DNA of 64,000 nt from Xanthomonas chitinilytica (GTDB taxonomy: Bacteria; Pseudomonadota; Gammaproteobacteria; Xanthomonadales; Xanthomonadaceae): NCBI RefSeq assembly GCF_026107455.2, contig NZ_JAPCHY010000001.1, positions 1-64,000 on the forward strand, in the 5' to 3' direction. The position numbers and the translations under genes are program-made. This document shows positions 31,694-41,239 of this stretch, one piece after another. Every line of letters starts with the position of its first letter. Positions within the stretch are counted from its first letter, which is position 1. The notes below the pieces were generated by a model. That model made no database searches, was not told where the DNA came from, and saw nothing but the letters and a program-made list of their open reading frames with translations.

Positions 31694-32221
31694 TTACTCC
31701 AACCCGTCCAGCAGCTCGTCGACCTTCTCGACGGTCAGGCGCTCGTGGTAATGGCCGTTGATGACCATCATCGGCGCACCGGCGCAACCGGCCAGGCACT
31801 CTTCCTCGCGCTTGAGGTAGACGCGGCCGTCGGCGGTGGACTGGCCCAGCTTGCAGCCGAGCTTCTTCTCGGCGTGCGCGACCAGATCCTCGGCACCGTT
31901 CAGCCAACAGCTGATGTTGGTGCAGAAGGCGACGTTGTTGCGGCCGACCTTCTCGGTCTCGAACATCGAGTAGAAGCTGGCGACCTCGTAGGCCCACACC
32001 GGCGGCAGGTCCAGGTACCGGGCGACGGCGGCGATCAACTCGTCGCTCAGCCAGCCCTGGTTCTGTTCCTGTGCGGCGTGCAGGCCCTGCAGCACCGCCG
32101 AGCGCTTGCGATCCGGCGGGAACTTGGCCAGCCAGTGATCGATGTGCGCGCGGGTCTTGTCGCTCAGCACCACCATCGGGTCGACGTCGCGCGCCGCCTC
32201 GAAATTACCTGTCGCCTTCAT
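31694..32221 (-). CDS. nuoE: NADH:quinone oxidoreductase subunit E
   Basis: Thioredoxin-fold subunit that carries the 2Fe-2S cluster N1a beside NuoF. The 175-residue protein has the ligand pairs CTNISC and CLAGC and the N-terminal helical part containing LPPVWAYEVASFYSMF. ATG at 32221. A gap of 94 bases separates it from nuoD, the longest in the nuoB-K part of the operon; it shows no gene. Confidence 0.96.
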   Translation of the reverse strand: MKATGNFEAARDVDPMVVLSDKTRAHIDHWLAKFPPDRKRSAVLQGLHAAQEQNQGWLSDELIAAVARYLDLPPVWAYEVASFYSMFETEKVGRNNVAFCTNISCWLNGAEDLVAHAEKKLGCKLGQSTADGRVYLKREEECLAGCAGAPMMVINGHYHERLTVEKVDELLDGLE

Positions 32222-32315
32222 CGGCCGACCTCAGCAAATACCAAATCGTGATTGAGCAGTACCCGCGCCGCCGGCATCGCGTGCCGGGTCGCAGGCGCCT
32301 TCCCGTCGCCCGGGC

Positions 32316-33623
32316 TCACCGGTCGACCTCGCCGAACACCAGGTCGTAGGTGCCGATCATCGCCACCACGTCGGCGAGCATGTGCCCGCGCACGACCGAA
32401 TCGATCGAAGACAGATGGGCGAAGCCCGGCGCGCGCAGGTGCACCCGAAACGGCTTGTTGGCGCCGTCGGACATCAGGTAGCAACCGAACTCGCCCTTCG
32501 GCGCCTCGACCGCGGCGTAGGTTTCGCCGGCGGGGACGCAGTAGCCTTCGCTGAACAGCTTGAAGTGGTGGATCAGCGCTTCCATGTCGTCCTTCATGTC
32601 CTCGCGACGCGGCGGAGCGACCTTGAAGTTCTTGACCATGACCGGGCCGGGGTTGGCCTTGAGCCACTGCACGCACTGCTTGATGATGCGGTTGGACTCG
32701 CGCATCTCGGCCACGCGGACCAGGTAGCGGTCGTAGCAGTCGCCGTTGGTGCCGACCGGGATGTCGAAATCGACCGCGTCGTACTTGGCGTACGGCTGCT
32801 TCTTGCGCAGGTCCCACTCGATGCCCGAACCGCGCAGCATGGCGCCGGTCATGCCCCAGGCCAGCGCATGCTCGGGCGACACCACGCCGATGCCGACGGT
32901 GCGCTGCTTCCAGATGCGGTTGTCGGTGAGCAGGGTCTCGTATTCGTCGACGCGGGTCGGGAACTCGTTGGTGAAGTTCTCCAGGAAGTCCAGCATCGAG
33001 CCTTCGCGGGCGGCGTTCAGGCGCTTGAGCGCCTTGCCCTTGTGCCAGCGCGATTCCTTGTACTTGGGCATGTGGTCGGGCAGGTCGCGGTAGACGCCGC
33101 CCGGACGGTAGTAGGCCGCATGCATGCGCGCGCCGCTGACCGCCTCGTAGCAGTCCATCAGCTCCTCGCGCTCGCGGAAGGCGTACAGCATCACCGCCAT
33201 CGCGCCCAGGTCGAGCGCATTGGAGCCCAGCCACATCAGGTGATTCAGGATGCGGGTGATCTCGTCGAACATGGTGCGCACGTACTGCGCGCGCTCGGGC
33301 GCCTCGATCCCCATCAGGGTCTCGATCGCGCGCACGTAGGCGTGCTCGTTGCACATCATCGACACGTAGTCCAGCCGGTCCATGTAGCCGATCGACTGGT
33401 TGAACGGTTTGGACTCGGCCAGCTTCTCGGTGCCACGGTGCAGCAGGCCCACGTGCGGGTCGGCACGCACGATGGTCTCGCCGTCCATTTCCAGGATCAG
33501 GCGCAGCACGCCGTGCGCGGCCGGATGCTGCGGGCCGAAGTTCATCGTGTAGTTGCGGATCTCCTGCCGGCTCTCGGCGGGATTGCTCGCAAAGGCCTGG
33601 CTGGCCGGCTGGAACTCGCTCAC
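32316..33623 (-). CDS. nuoD: NADH:quinone oxidoreductase subunit D
   Basis: 49-kDa-type subunit that forms the quinone-reaction chamber together with NuoB. The 435-residue protein has [14 protein letters not shown], the RGTEKLAE loop, [14 protein letters not shown] and the conserved C-terminal tail DLVFGEVDR. The start is GTG at 33621-33623, overlapping the nuoC stop (GTGA), because the conserved N-terminus follows it directly; the open frame runs further upstream through nuoC. nuoC and nuoD are separate genes here, unlike the fused E. coli nuoCD. Confidence 0.96.
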   Translation of the reverse strand: MSEFQPASQAFASNPAESRQEIRNYTMNFGPQHPAAHGVLRLILEMDGETIVRADPHVGLLHRGTEKLAESKPFNQSIGYMDRLDYVSMMCNEHAYVRAIETLMGIEAPERAQYVRTMFDEITRILNHLMWLGSNALDLGAMAVMLYAFREREELMDCYEAVSGARMHAAYYRPGGVYRDLPDHMPKYKESRWHKGKALKRLNAAREGSMLDFLENFTNEFPTRVDEYETLLTDNRIWKQRTVGIGVVSPEHALAWGMTGAMLRGSGIEWDLRKKQPYAKYDAVDFDIPVGTNGDCYDRYLVRVAEMRESNRIIKQCVQWLKANPGPVMVKNFKVAPPRREDMKDDMEALIHHFKLFSEGYCVPAGETYAAVEAPKGEFGCYLMSDGANKPFRVHLRAPGFAHLSSIDSVVRGHMLADVVAMIGTYDLVFGEVDR

Positions 33624-34372
33624 TTCACTGCCTCCGTCTGCGCGCTTTCGCCGGCCGCGGTCTGGAAGCGGGCGTCGTCGCGGATGACGCGCGGCACGCC
33701 GACTCGCGGTTCGACCGAGGTCACCGGCTCGTAGATCACGCGCTTCTTTTCCTCGTCGTAGCGCACTTCGACGTTGCCGATCAGCGGGAAGTCCTTGCGG
33801 AACGGATGGCCGACGAAACCGTAGTCGGTCAGGATCCGGCGCAGGTCCGGATGGCCTTCGAAGATCACGCCGAACAGGTCGAACGCCTCGCGCTCGAACC
33901 AGTTCACGCCCGGCCAGATGTCGGTCAGCGAGGCCACCACCGGCAGCTCCTCGCTCGGGGCGTAGCAACGCACGCGCATCGTCAGGTTGTGCTGGTAGGA
34001 ACGCAGCTGCACGACCACCGCGAAGCGCTGCTGCGGCACCGGCTGCGGCTGGGTTCCCTCGGGGGTTTCGCGGCTGGGGAACTCGCCCCAGGCGAAGCGG
34101 CCGACCGCCTTGCCTTCGACGCCGCGGCTGAAGCCCTGCGACGAGGCATCGTCGGTGTCCCACTCGTCGCTGCCGTAGCCCAGGTAGTCCAGGCCGCACA
34201 GGTCGACCAGCTGTTCGAAGCCGAGCTCGTCGCGCAGCGCCAGGCAGGTGGCATGCCAATCGGCAGCAGGCACTTCCAGCGTCACTTCGCCGCGCGGTTC
34301 GACCACGAAGACCTGCGCGCCGGCGAAACGCGCGTTGAGTCGATCGATGAAGGAGGATGCTTGCTGTGCCAT
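33620..34372 (-). CDS. nuoC: NADH:quinone oxidoreductase subunit C
   Basis: 30-kDa-type structural subunit of the peripheral arm, 250 residues. The family signature is seen in [24 protein letters not shown] and in the C-terminal [11 protein letters not shown] 60-residue hydrophilic stretch in the middle ([10 protein letters not shown] ... [10 protein letters not shown]) looks like an insertion relative to shorter NuoC proteins. ATG at 34372. It overlaps nuoD. Confidence 0.95.
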   Translation of the reverse strand: MAQQASSFIDRLNARFAGAQVFVVEPRGEVTLEVPAADWHATCLALRDELGFEQLVDLCGLDYLGYGSDEWDTDDASSQGFSRGVEGKAVGRFAWGEFPSRETPEGTQPQPVPQQRFAVVVQLRSYQHNLTMRVRCYAPSEELPVVASLTDIWPGVNWFEREAFDLFGVIFEGHPDLRRILTDYGFVGHPFRKDFPLIGNVEVRYDEEKKRVIYEPVTSVEPRVGVPRVIRDDARFQTAAGESAQTEAVK

Positions 34373-34405
34373 GGGGGCTTGGCGTGCTCTATGAAAGGAA
34401 GGGAA

Positions 34406-34960
34406 TCAGCGCGCGATGGTCTGGGTGCGCCAGATCTTCTTCTGCAACTGCAGGATGCCGTAGACCAGCGCCTCGGCGGTCGGCGGGCAGCCCGGGACGT
34501 ACACGTCCACCGGCACCACGCGGTCGCAGCCGCGCACCACCGAGTACGAGTAGTGGTAGTAGCCGCCGCCATTGGCACAGCTGCCCATCGAGATGACCCA
34601 CTTCGGGTCCGGCATCTGGTCGTAGACCTTGCGCAGCGCCGGGGCCATCTTGTTGACCAGGGTGCCGGCCACGATCATCACGTCGGACTGGCGCGGCGAC
34701 GGGCGGAACACCACGCCGTAGCGGTCCAGGTCCAGGCGCGAGGCGCCGGCGTGCATCATCTCCACCGCACAGCAGGCCAGGCCGAAGGTCATCGGCCACA
34801 TCGAGCCGGTGCGGGCCCAGTTCAGCAGCGCGTCGACGCTGGTGGTGACGTAGCCCTTCTCCAGCAGCGGGTTGTCGCCTTCCGGGCGCAGGATGTCGTC
34901 GACCCGCCCTTCCGGGATGGGGTTGTTCATCAGCCCATCGAGAGTCTGAATCACTCCCAT
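34406..34960 (-). CDS. nuoB: NADH:quinone oxidoreductase subunit B
   Basis: Subunit carrying terminal cluster N2, the direct electron donor to quinone. The 184-residue protein contains [11 protein letters not shown] with tandem cysteines, MGSCANGGG and [11 protein letters not shown], the full set of N2 ligands. ATG at 34960 overlaps the nuoA 3' end by ten bases and gives the family's N-terminus ([11 protein letters not shown]). Confidence 0.97.
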   Translation of the reverse strand: MGVIQTLDGLMNNPIPEGRVDDILRPEGDNPLLEKGYVTTSVDALLNWARTGSMWPMTFGLACCAVEMMHAGASRLDLDRYGVVFRPSPRQSDVMIVAGTLVNKMAPALRKVYDQMPDPKWVISMGSCANGGGYYHYSYSVVRGCDRVVPVDVYVPGCPPTAEALVYGILQLQKKIWRTQTIAR

Positions 34961-35307
34961 TCCAGCGCTCCCTTCTTCCACACGTAGATAAAGCCGAGGA
35001 ACAGCATGCCCACGAACAGGCCCATGGTGACCAGCGAACGGGCGCCGATTTCCATGAACACCTGGGTCCAGGGCACGATGAAGATGATTTCCAGGTCGAA
35101 GACGATGAACTGGATGGCGATGAGGTAATAGCGCACGTCGAACTTCATGCGCGCGTCCTCGAAGGCCTCGAAGCCGCACTCGTACGGAGAGAGCTTCTGC
35201 GCATCGGGGCTACGGGGGCCGAGGAAGCGGCCGACCAGCATCAGCGCCACGCCGATACCGGTGGCAACGATCAGGAACAGCAGAGACGGCAAATATTCGG
35301 CCAGCAC
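34951..35307 (-). CDS. nuoA: NADH:quinone oxidoreductase subunit A
   Basis: Small membrane subunit at the hinge of complex I, first gene of the operon. The start is GTG at 35305-35307, giving the usual 118 residues beginning [12 protein letters not shown] with three transmembrane helices and the conserved loop [24 protein letters not shown], whose cysteine and acidic residues mark the active-to-deactive switch region. The longer open frame extends into tRNA-Leu and is not credible. A GAGAGAA sequence serves as ribosome site. Confidence 0.95.
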   Translation of the reverse strand: MLAEYLPSLLFLIVATGIGVALMLVGRFLGPRSPDAQKLSPYECGFEAFEDARMKFDVRYYLIAIQFIVFDLEIIFIVPWTQVFMEIGARSLVTMGLFVGMLFLGFIYVWKKGALEWE

Positions 35308-35418
35308 AGCGATTCTCTCTTGCCTCTGCCTACGTGCCTGCTGGCATTTCGGCATGGGGGATTGACGGGTGCAACCTCGCGGCGCTGGTGCGCCCCACGA
35401 AACCCGCAAACAAACATA

Positions 35419-35503
35419 TGGTGCCCAAGAGGGGACTCGAACCCCTACGACTCTCGTCGCTACCACCTCAAGGTAGTGCGTCTACCAATTCCGCCACCTG
35501 GGC
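35419..35503 (-). tRNA. tRNA-Leu (GAG)
   Basis: An 85-base class II tRNA with encoded CCA. The acceptor stem GCCCAGG pairs with the 3' side, the anticodon loop TTGAGGT gives anticodon GAG (reads CUC/CUU), and there is a long variable arm (CGACGAGAGTCG) typical of leucine tRNAs. It lies between secG and nuoA. Confidence 0.97.
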
Positions 35504-35549
35504 CTACGTGCGCACCGGCGTGCCAGTGCGCTGCGTATTGTAACCGTCT

Positions 35550-35978
35550 TCAGTCTTTCTGCGAGCCTTCCGCCGGCTTTTCTTCACCCTCCGCGGCGGT
35601 TTCCGCCGGAGTCGGCACAGCGGCCTGCGGCACGGCCTCGGCGGCCGGTGCCTGCGGCACCTGCAGCTCGCCCGCCGGCACGGCCGGGGCCGATTCCACC
35701 GGCTGCGACATCAGCCCCAGCCCCTGCTCGACGGCCGTGCGCGAGCCGTGGCTGGCGTACCAGGCCATGAACAGGCTGATGCCGAAGAACACCACGGCCA
35801 GCCACTTGGTGGACTTGGACAGGAAGTTGGAGGCCCCGCGCGAACCGAAGACCGTGCCCGAGGCACCAGCGCCAAACCCGGAGCCCGCCGCCGCACCGGC
35901 GCCGCGCTGCATCAGGATCAGGGCGATCATCGAGACCGCCACCAGCACATAGACCACATTGAGGATCAACATCAGCAT
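35550..35978 (-). CDS. secG: Protein translocase subunit SecG
   Basis: SecG is the small auxiliary subunit of the SecYEG channel. The 142-residue protein has two transmembrane helices (about 2-22 and 52-72) flanking the conserved loop LMQRGAGAAAGSGFGAGASGTVFGSRGASNFLSK. The C-terminal 60 residues are an acidic, alanine/proline/glutamate-rich tail, common in this family of bacteria. ATG at 35978; a TTG seven codons upstream is also in frame. It follows tpiA by 30 bases. Confidence 0.95.
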   Translation of the reverse strand: MLMLILNVVYVLVAVSMIALILMQRGAGAAAGSGFGAGASGTVFGSRGASNFLSKSTKWLAVVFFGISLFMAWYASHGSRTAVEQGLGLMSQPVESAPAVPAGELQVPQAPAAEAVPQAAVPTPAETAAEGEEKPAEGSQKD

Positions 35979-36008
35979 TTCGAATCCGTCCCCGGACAAT
36001 ACTTCTCG

Positions 36009-36764
36009 TTAGCGACCGGCCGCCGCCTGCGCGATGGCCAGGAAATCGGCGGCCACCAGCGAGGCGCCGCCCACCAGCCCTCCATCGACATCCGGCTGCG
36101 AGAACAGTTCCGCGGCGTTGTCGGGCTTGACGCTGCCGCCGTACAGGATCGGCAGCGAATCCGCGATTCTAGCATCGCGTGCGGCCACTTCGCCACGAAT
36201 GAAGGCGTGCACGGCCTGCGCCTGGGCCGGGCTGGCGGTGCGGCCGGTGCCGATCGCCCAGACCGGCTCGTAGGCCACCACCGCCCGGGCGAAGCCCTCG
36301 GCCCCGGCCAGGTCCAGCACCGGCGCCAGCTGCGCGGCGATCACCTGCTCGGTCTGGCCGGCCTCGCGCTGCTCCAGGGTCTCGCCGACGCACAGGATCG
36401 GCACCAGCCCGGCGTGCAGCGCGGCGGCGAACTTGCGCGCCACCAGCTCGCTGCTCTCGTGGTGGTACTGGCGGCGCTCGGAATGCCCCACCAGGCCATA
36501 GCCGGCGCCCACGTCGACCAGCATCGTCGCCGAGACCTCGCCGGTATAGGCGCCCTTCTCGTTGCTGCTGACGTCCTGGGAGCCGAAAGCCAGCGCCTGG
36601 CCCTCGAAATCCTCGACCAGATCGCCCAGGTACGGCAGCGGCGGCAGGACCACCACTTCCACGCCCGGCAGCGGCAGCCCGGCGGCGACCTGCCCGACCA
36701 GTTCGGTGGCGAATTGACGGCTGCCGTGCAGCTTCCAGTTACCGGCCACGATCTTGCGGCGCAT
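36009..36764 (-). CDS. tpiA: Triosephosphate isomerase
   Basis: Glycolytic enzyme interconverting dihydroxyacetone phosphate and glyceraldehyde 3-phosphate. The 251-residue TIM barrel has N9/K11 in AGNWKLHG, H94 in VGHSERR, catalytic E166 in AYEPVWAIGTG and the phosphate-binding YGGSVKPDN and GGLVGGASL loops. ATG at 36764 gives MRRKIVAGNWK; another ATG three codons upstream is possible. It forms a tpiA-secG-tRNA-Leu unit ahead of nuo. Confidence 0.98.
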   Translation of the reverse strand: MRRKIVAGNWKLHGSRQFATELVGQVAAGLPLPGVEVVVLPPLPYLGDLVEDFEGQALAFGSQDVSSNEKGAYTGEVSATMLVDVGAGYGLVGHSERRQYHHESSELVARKFAAALHAGLVPILCVGETLEQREAGQTEQVIAAQLAPVLDLAGAEGFARAVVAYEPVWAIGTGRTASPAQAQAVHAFIRGEVAARDARIADSLPILYGGSVKPDNAAELFSQPDVDGGLVGGASLVAADFLAIAQAAAGR

Positions 36765-36892
36765 AGAACCCATTCCTGTCCGTTCGGGCGCGCAAGGATA
36801 GCCGATCCGCCCTGCGCCCTTCTCCCCCGGCGGACATAATCGGCGGCCATGGCCGCCCGCGCGCCATCCGCCATCGAACAGGAGTCCTGCGC

Positions 36893-37720
36893 ATGTCCAC
36901 ACCCGTTCCCGGCCCTGCCCCCGCCCCGAGACCGGGATATGCGCTGGTCACCGGCGCCTCCAGCGGCATCGGCGCCGAGATCGCCCGCCAGTACGCCCGC
37001 CGCGGCGTGCCGCTGATCCTGACCGCGCGCCGCGAGGACCGGCTCGAGCAGCTGGCCGCCGAGCTGCGCCCGCTGGTCCCGGTGGAGGTGGTCGCGGCCG
37101 ACCTGGCCGATCCCGGCGCACCGCTGGCGCTGTACGAGGAAGTGCAGCGGCGCGGGCTGGCGGTGCGCATCCTGGTCAACAACGCCGGCTACGGCGTGCC
37201 CGGGCGCTACCTGGCCAACGACTGGCAGACCCATGCCGATTTCCTGCAGGTGATGGTCGGTGCGGTCAGCGAGCTGACCTGGCGCTTCCTGCCGGCGATC
37301 CGCCGGCACGGCGACGGCCGCATCCTCAACGTGTCCTCGGTGGCCGGGCTGGTCCCTGGCGCCGACGGCCAGACGCTGTACGCGCCGGTCAAGGCCTACA
37401 TGGTCCGGTTCAGCGAATCGCTGGCGCTGGAGAACGCCGGCCAGGGCGTCCACGTGACCGCGCTGTGCCCCGGCTTCACCTGGTCCGAGTTCCACGACGT
37501 CACCGGCACCCGGCAGATGATGTCGAAGCTGCCCGGGTGGCTGTGGCTGCGGGCCGACGCGGTGGCCCGCGCCGGGATCGATGCCGCCGAGCGCGGGCAG
37601 GTGCTGGCGGTGCCGGGACTGGCCTACAAGCTGGCGTGCGTGGCGGCGCGGCTGCTGCCCAGCCGCCTGCTGCTGGCCCTGATGGGGCGCAATTCGCGGA
37701 AGATCCGCCGGGCCGGTTGA
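36893..37720 (+). CDS. SDR-family NAD(P)-dependent oxidoreductase
   Basis: A 275-residue short-chain dehydrogenase with nucleotide motif TGASSGIG (20-27), NNAG (96-99), catalytic S148/S149, Y163 and K167. A C-terminal hydrophobic segment (AYKLACVAARLLPSRLLLALMG) suggests loose membrane association, as seen in DltE/YqjQ-type SDRs. AGGAG precedes the ATG. It is divergent from tpiA with 128 bases between starts and is one of few plus-strand genes. The substrate cannot be told from sequence. Confidence 0.85.
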   Translation: MSTPVPGPAPAPRPGYALVTGASSGIGAEIARQYARRGVPLILTARREDRLEQLAAELRPLVPVEVVAADLADPGAPLALYEEVQRRGLAVRILVNNAGYGVPGRYLANDWQTHADFLQVMVGAVSELTWRFLPAIRRHGDGRILNVSSVAGLVPGADGQTLYAPVKAYMVRFSESLALENAGQGVHVTALCPGFTWSEFHDVTGTRQMMSKLPGWLWLRADAVARAGIDAAERGQVLAVPGLAYKLACVAARLLPSRLLLALMGRNSRKIRRAG

Positions 37721-37801
37721 GCGCGCCCGTCGCGGGCGATGCGGGTCATGCGATCGCCGGGACGTGCGTGCGGATGCGCCGGGGTTCCCGGTCCGGCCTG
37801 G

Positions 37802-37823
37802 TCGCGACCTGCGTCGCTCCTGC
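37802..37823 (-). repeat. Single REP element
   Basis: A lone 22-base copy (GCAGGAGCGACGCAGGTCGCGA on the minus strand) of the REP family seen elsewhere in the window, 14 bases after the slipin stop codon. It lacks an inverted partner. Confidence 0.7.
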
Positions 37824-37837
37824 AAGAGGGAGCGGCG

Positions 37838-38590
37838 TCATGGCGTGTCCAGCTTCTTCAGCAGCGGCACGATCAGGTCCATCGGCAGCGGGAACACGAT
37901 GGTGGAGTTGTTCTCGCCGGCCACCTCGATCAGGGTCTGCAGGTAGCGCAGCTGCAACGCCTGCGGCTGCCGGGCCAGGATCGCCGCGGCCTCGCCCAGC
38001 TTCTCGGCGGCCTGCATCTCGCCCATCGCATGGATCACCTTGGCCCGCCGCGAGCGTTCGGCCTCGGCCTGCTGGGCGATGGCGCGGATCATGCTCTCGT
38101 CCAGGTCCACGTGCTTGATCTCGACGTTGCTGACCTTCACTCCCCACGGGTCGGTCTGCTCGTCGAGGATGGCCTGGATGTCGTGGTTGAGCTTGTCGCG
38201 TTCGGTCAGCATCTCGTCCAGCTCGTGCTGGCCCAGCACCGAGCGCAGCGTGGTCTGCGCCACCTGGCTGATCGCCTCGTAGTAGTGCTCCACCTGCAGC
38301 ACCGCCTTGTCCGGCTCGACCACGCGGAAGTAGACCACCGCGTTGACCTTGACCGAGACGTTGTCGCGCGAGATCACGTCCTGCGGCGGCACGTCCATCA
38401 CCACCGTGCGCAGGTCCACCCGGATCATGCTCTGCACCCCGGGAATGACGACGATCAGCCCCGGCCCCTTGGTGCCGGTGTAGCGGCCGAGGGTGAGGAT
38501 GACCCCGCGCTGGTATTCCTTCAGCACCTTGATCGTCATCAGCAGCAGGGCCAGCAGCAGGATGACGAGGGTTGCGGTGAATCCGAACAT
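37838..38590 (-). CDS. Slipin: SPFH/band 7 membrane protein
   Basis: A 250-residue stomatin-like protein. One N-terminal hydrophobic segment (residues 5-20) anchors it, followed by an SPFH domain (about 25-190) with [38 protein letters not shown] and [19 protein letters not shown]. The end is a short helical region. Slipins oligomerise at the membrane and pair genetically and physically with NfeD-family proteases; such a gene lies directly upstream here (111-base gap), so the two very likely work together in membrane quality control. Confidence 0.92.
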   Translation of the reverse strand: MFGFTATLVILLLALLLMTIKVLKEYQRGVILTLGRYTGTKGPGLIVVIPGVQSMIRVDLRTVVMDVPPQDVISRDNVSVKVNAVVYFRVVEPDKAVLQVEHYYEAISQVAQTTLRSVLGQHELDEMLTERDKLNHDIQAILDEQTDPWGVKVSNVEIKHVDLDESMIRAIAQQAEAERSRRAKVIHAMGEMQAAEKLGEAAAILARQPQALQLRYLQTLIEVAGENNSTIVFPLPMDLIVPLLKKLDTP

Positions 38591-38701
38591 GACTGTCTCC
38601 TTCGTGCGCTCGCGCGGGCCGCGCAGGCAGGCACGACCGGGATGGAGGCGGTTCCCTCGCCGTGGTCGCGTCCCTGCCGTGGTCGGCGCCGGCGACGCGC
38701 C

Positions 38702-40075
38702 TCAGGTCTTCTCCACCCGCAGCGTCAGCCCCTCCATGGCCAGCACCCGCACGGTGTCGCCCCGGACCAGCGGCTGCTCGGCGCGGATGCGCCAGTGTTC
38801 GCCCTTCAGCCGCGCCCAGCCCTGGCCGTCGGCGAACTCGCTGACCACCAGCTGCGCGCGCAACAAGGCCGCCTCGCCGGTGACCACCCGGCTGCGCCGC
38901 GAACGCATCAGCAGCCAGACCGTGGCCGACATGCCCAGCACCGCGGCGGTGGCCACGCCGGCGACGACGCCGCGATGGGTCTGGTAGCCGGGCACGTCGA
39001 TGTCCAGCAACAGGATCGAGCCGATGATGAAGGCGGTGATGCCGCCGAAGCCGAGCACGCCGAAGCTGGGCAGCATCGACTCGGCGACGATCAGTGCGAT
39101 GCCCAGCAGGATCAGCGCCACGCCGACGTAGTTGATCGGCAGCAGCTGGAACGCGAACAGCCCCAGCAGCAGGCAGATCGCGCCGGTCACGCCCGGCAGC
39201 ACCGCGCCCGGGTTGTAGCCTTCCAGCAGCAGTCCGTAGATGCCGGCCAGCAGCAGGAAATAGGCCACCCCGGGATTGGTCAGCACCGCCAGGAAACGCA
39301 TCCGCCAATCCGGGGCATAGGGCTGCAGCGGCAGGCCGGTGGTGGCCAGGGTGGATTCGCCATCGGCCAGTTGCACCGTGCGGCCGTCGACCTGTCGCAG
39401 CAGGTCGGCGCCATCGCGGCTGAGCAGGTCCACCACGTTCAGTTCCAGCGCCTCGCGCGCGGAGGCGCCGATGCCTTCGCGCACCGCGCGCTCGGCCCAG
39501 TCGGCATTGCGCCCGCGGCGCTCGGCCAGGCCGCGGATATAGGCCACCGCATCGCCCAGGTGCTTGTTCTGCATGGCATCGCCGCGCCCGCGCGACGGCT
39601 GCGCAGCGCCGTCGTCCTGCCGGTCCCAGTCGCCGGCGGCGTCGCGCGGCTCCTGGTCGTCGCCGCCGAACGGCCGCCCGCCCAGCGGTACCGGCGTGGC
39701 CGCGCCCAGGTGCGTGGCCGGGGCCATCGCCGCCACGTGGCAGGCATAAAGGATGTAGGTGCCGGCGCTGGCCGCGCGCGCGCCGTCCGGCGCCACGTAG
39801 CCGATCACCGGCAGCGGCGAATTGAGGATGGTGCGGACGATGTCGCGGGTGGCGCCATCCAGCCCACCCGGCGTGTCGATGCGCAGCACGATGGCACTGG
39901 CGCCATTGGCCACCGCCCGGCGGCTGGCCTTCTCGAAATACCCGGCGGTGGCCGGCCCGATCGCGCCATCGATCTCGATCAGCGCCACGTGCGGGGCCGC
40001 AGCCTCCCGTTCCTGGGCGCCGGCCGCAGCCAGGAGCATCCCGCACAGCAGCACTGGCAACCAATACCGCGACAT
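38702..40075 (-). CDS. NfeD-family membrane serine protease (long form)
   Basis: A 457-residue protein with a signal peptide (1-20), a ClpP-like serine protease domain (about 27-215) with RIDTPGGLDGATRDIV and the nucleophile region ARAASAGTYIL (serine in ASAG), then four to five transmembrane helices (about 235-375) and a C-terminal OB-fold domain (about 385-455). This is the long NfeD type, whose family members cleave the C-terminal tail of the partner stomatin. A 40-residue Gly/Asp/Arg-rich insert between the protease halves (GGRPFGGDDQEPRD...) is unusual. The slipin gene follows. Confidence 0.9.
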   Translation of the reverse strand: MSRYWLPVLLCGMLLAAAGAQEREAAAPHVALIEIDGAIGPATAGYFEKASRRAVANGASAIVLRIDTPGGLDGATRDIVRTILNSPLPVIGYVAPDGARAASAGTYILYACHVAAMAPATHLGAATPVPLGGRPFGGDDQEPRDAAGDWDRQDDGAAQPSRGRGDAMQNKHLGDAVAYIRGLAERRGRNADWAERAVREGIGASAREALELNVVDLLSRDGADLLRQVDGRTVQLADGESTLATTGLPLQPYAPDWRMRFLAVLTNPGVAYFLLLAGIYGLLLEGYNPGAVLPGVTGAICLLLGLFAFQLLPINYVGVALILLGIALIVAESMLPSFGVLGFGGITAFIIGSILLLDIDVPGYQTHRGVVAGVATAAVLGMSATVWLLMRSRRSRVVTGEAALLRAQLVVSEFADGQGWARLKGEHWRIRAEQPLVRGDTVRVLAMEGLTLRVEKT

Positions 40076-40140
40076 GGCCGGAGTATGCTCCGGCCAATGT
40101 ATACAAGGGGTTACGCGGCGAATGGCACCGTTTTCCCCCT

Positions 40141-40205
40141 GTAGGAGCGACGCCAGTCGCGACAGGCTATCGGTAAAGCCCCATCGCGACTGACGTCGCT
40201 CCTAC
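40141..40205. repeat. REP doublet (REPIN) between the oxygenase and nfeD genes
   Basis: Two 22-base REPs in inverted orientation, 40141-40162 and 40184-40205, separated by 21 bases. They differ at one internal position (GCCAG against GTCAG). Sequence is the same family as at 13435 and 47523. Confidence 0.9.
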
Positions 40206-40228
40206 AAGGGCTGGAAATCAAGCTCGCC

Positions 40229-41167
40229 TTACTTGAGCTTGATTTCCTTCAGGCGCTCTTCCAGGAAACCGTGGGCGGTGATCGCCTGCGGGTAGCGGCT
40301 GGGGTTGTCCCCGCTCACGCAGGACGGCAGCACGTCGATCAGGAAATCCGGGTTCGGGTGCAGGAAGAACGGCACCGAGTAACGCGGCTGGCGCGCCTGC
40401 TCGCCCGGGGGGTTGACCACGCGGTGGATGGTCGAGGGGTACACGTGGTTGGTCAGGCGCTGCAGCATGTCGCCGATGTTGACCACGATGGTGTCCTCGT
40501 CGGAGGTGAACGGCACCCACTCGCCCTGCTTGGACTGCACCTCCAGGCCCGCGGCGCTGGCACCGACCAGCAGGGTGATGAAGTTGATGTCGCCATGGGC
40601 GCCGGCGCGCACGTTGGGAATGTCGTCGGCGGTGATCGGCGGGTAGTGGATCGGGCGCAGGATCGAGTTGCCGTTGTCGGTCTTGTCGGCGAAGTAGTCC
40701 TCCGGCAGGCCGATGTGCAGCGCCAGCGCCGACAGCACCCGCGACCCCAGGTTGTCCAGCGCCTGGTACAGGCCATAGCCGCGCGCCTTGAATCCGGGCA
40801 CCTCCTCCGGCCACAGGTTCGGCGGCATCACCTCGCGGTACTTGGAATCGTCCGGGATCTCGCGGCCGATGTGCCAGAACTCCTTCAGGTCGAAGTGCCT
40901 GGAACCCTTGGCCGTCTCCACGCCGAACGGGGTGTAGCCGCGCGCGCCGCCGCCACCGGGCACGTGGTACTTGCGCTTGACCTCGTCGGGCAGCGCGAAG
41001 AACGCCTTGAACGCATCGTAGGCCGCGTCGATCTCGGCCTGCGGGATGCCGTGGTTGCGGATGCCGGCAAATCCCCATTCGCGGTAGGCGGCGCCCAGCT
41101 CGGCCACGAAGGCCTCGCGGTCGCTGTCGAAGCGGGTGATGTCGAGGGTGGGAATACGGGAAGTCAT
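40229..41167 (-). CDS. 2-oxoglutarate/Fe(II)-dependent oxygenase, isopenicillin-N-synthase family
   Basis: A 312-residue non-heme iron oxygenase. The DIOX_N region is at the N-terminus (PTLDITRFDSDREAF, GFAGIRNHGI). The iron triad is H191 and D193 in AHGDIN and H248 in STIHRVVNP, followed by RYSVPFF with the arginine/serine pair for the 2-oxoglutarate carboxylate. This family is common in bacteria with no fixed substrate. The ATG at 41167 has a GGAG site; longer starts do not. It lies 73 bases after glmM and ends near a REP doublet. Confidence 0.9.
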   Translation of the reverse strand: MTSRIPTLDITRFDSDREAFVAELGAAYREWGFAGIRNHGIPQAEIDAAYDAFKAFFALPDEVKRKYHVPGGGGARGYTPFGVETAKGSRHFDLKEFWHIGREIPDDSKYREVMPPNLWPEEVPGFKARGYGLYQALDNLGSRVLSALALHIGLPEDYFADKTDNGNSILRPIHYPPITADDIPNVRAGAHGDINFITLLVGASAAGLEVQSKQGEWVPFTSDEDTIVVNIGDMLQRLTNHVYPSTIHRVVNPPGEQARQPRYSVPFFLHPNPDFLIDVLPSCVSGDNPSRYPQAITAHGFLEERLKEIKLK

Positions 41168-41239
41168 CTCATTGCTCCAGGGGAATGGGAACGGTGGCGC
41201 CATTGCAGCCCACCGCCCCGGGTACAGCCATGATCCAGC

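Noticed and set aside
32222..32315. An extra gene between nuoE and nuoD
   Set aside because: Only 94 bases, and no start with ribosome site or recognisable peptide.
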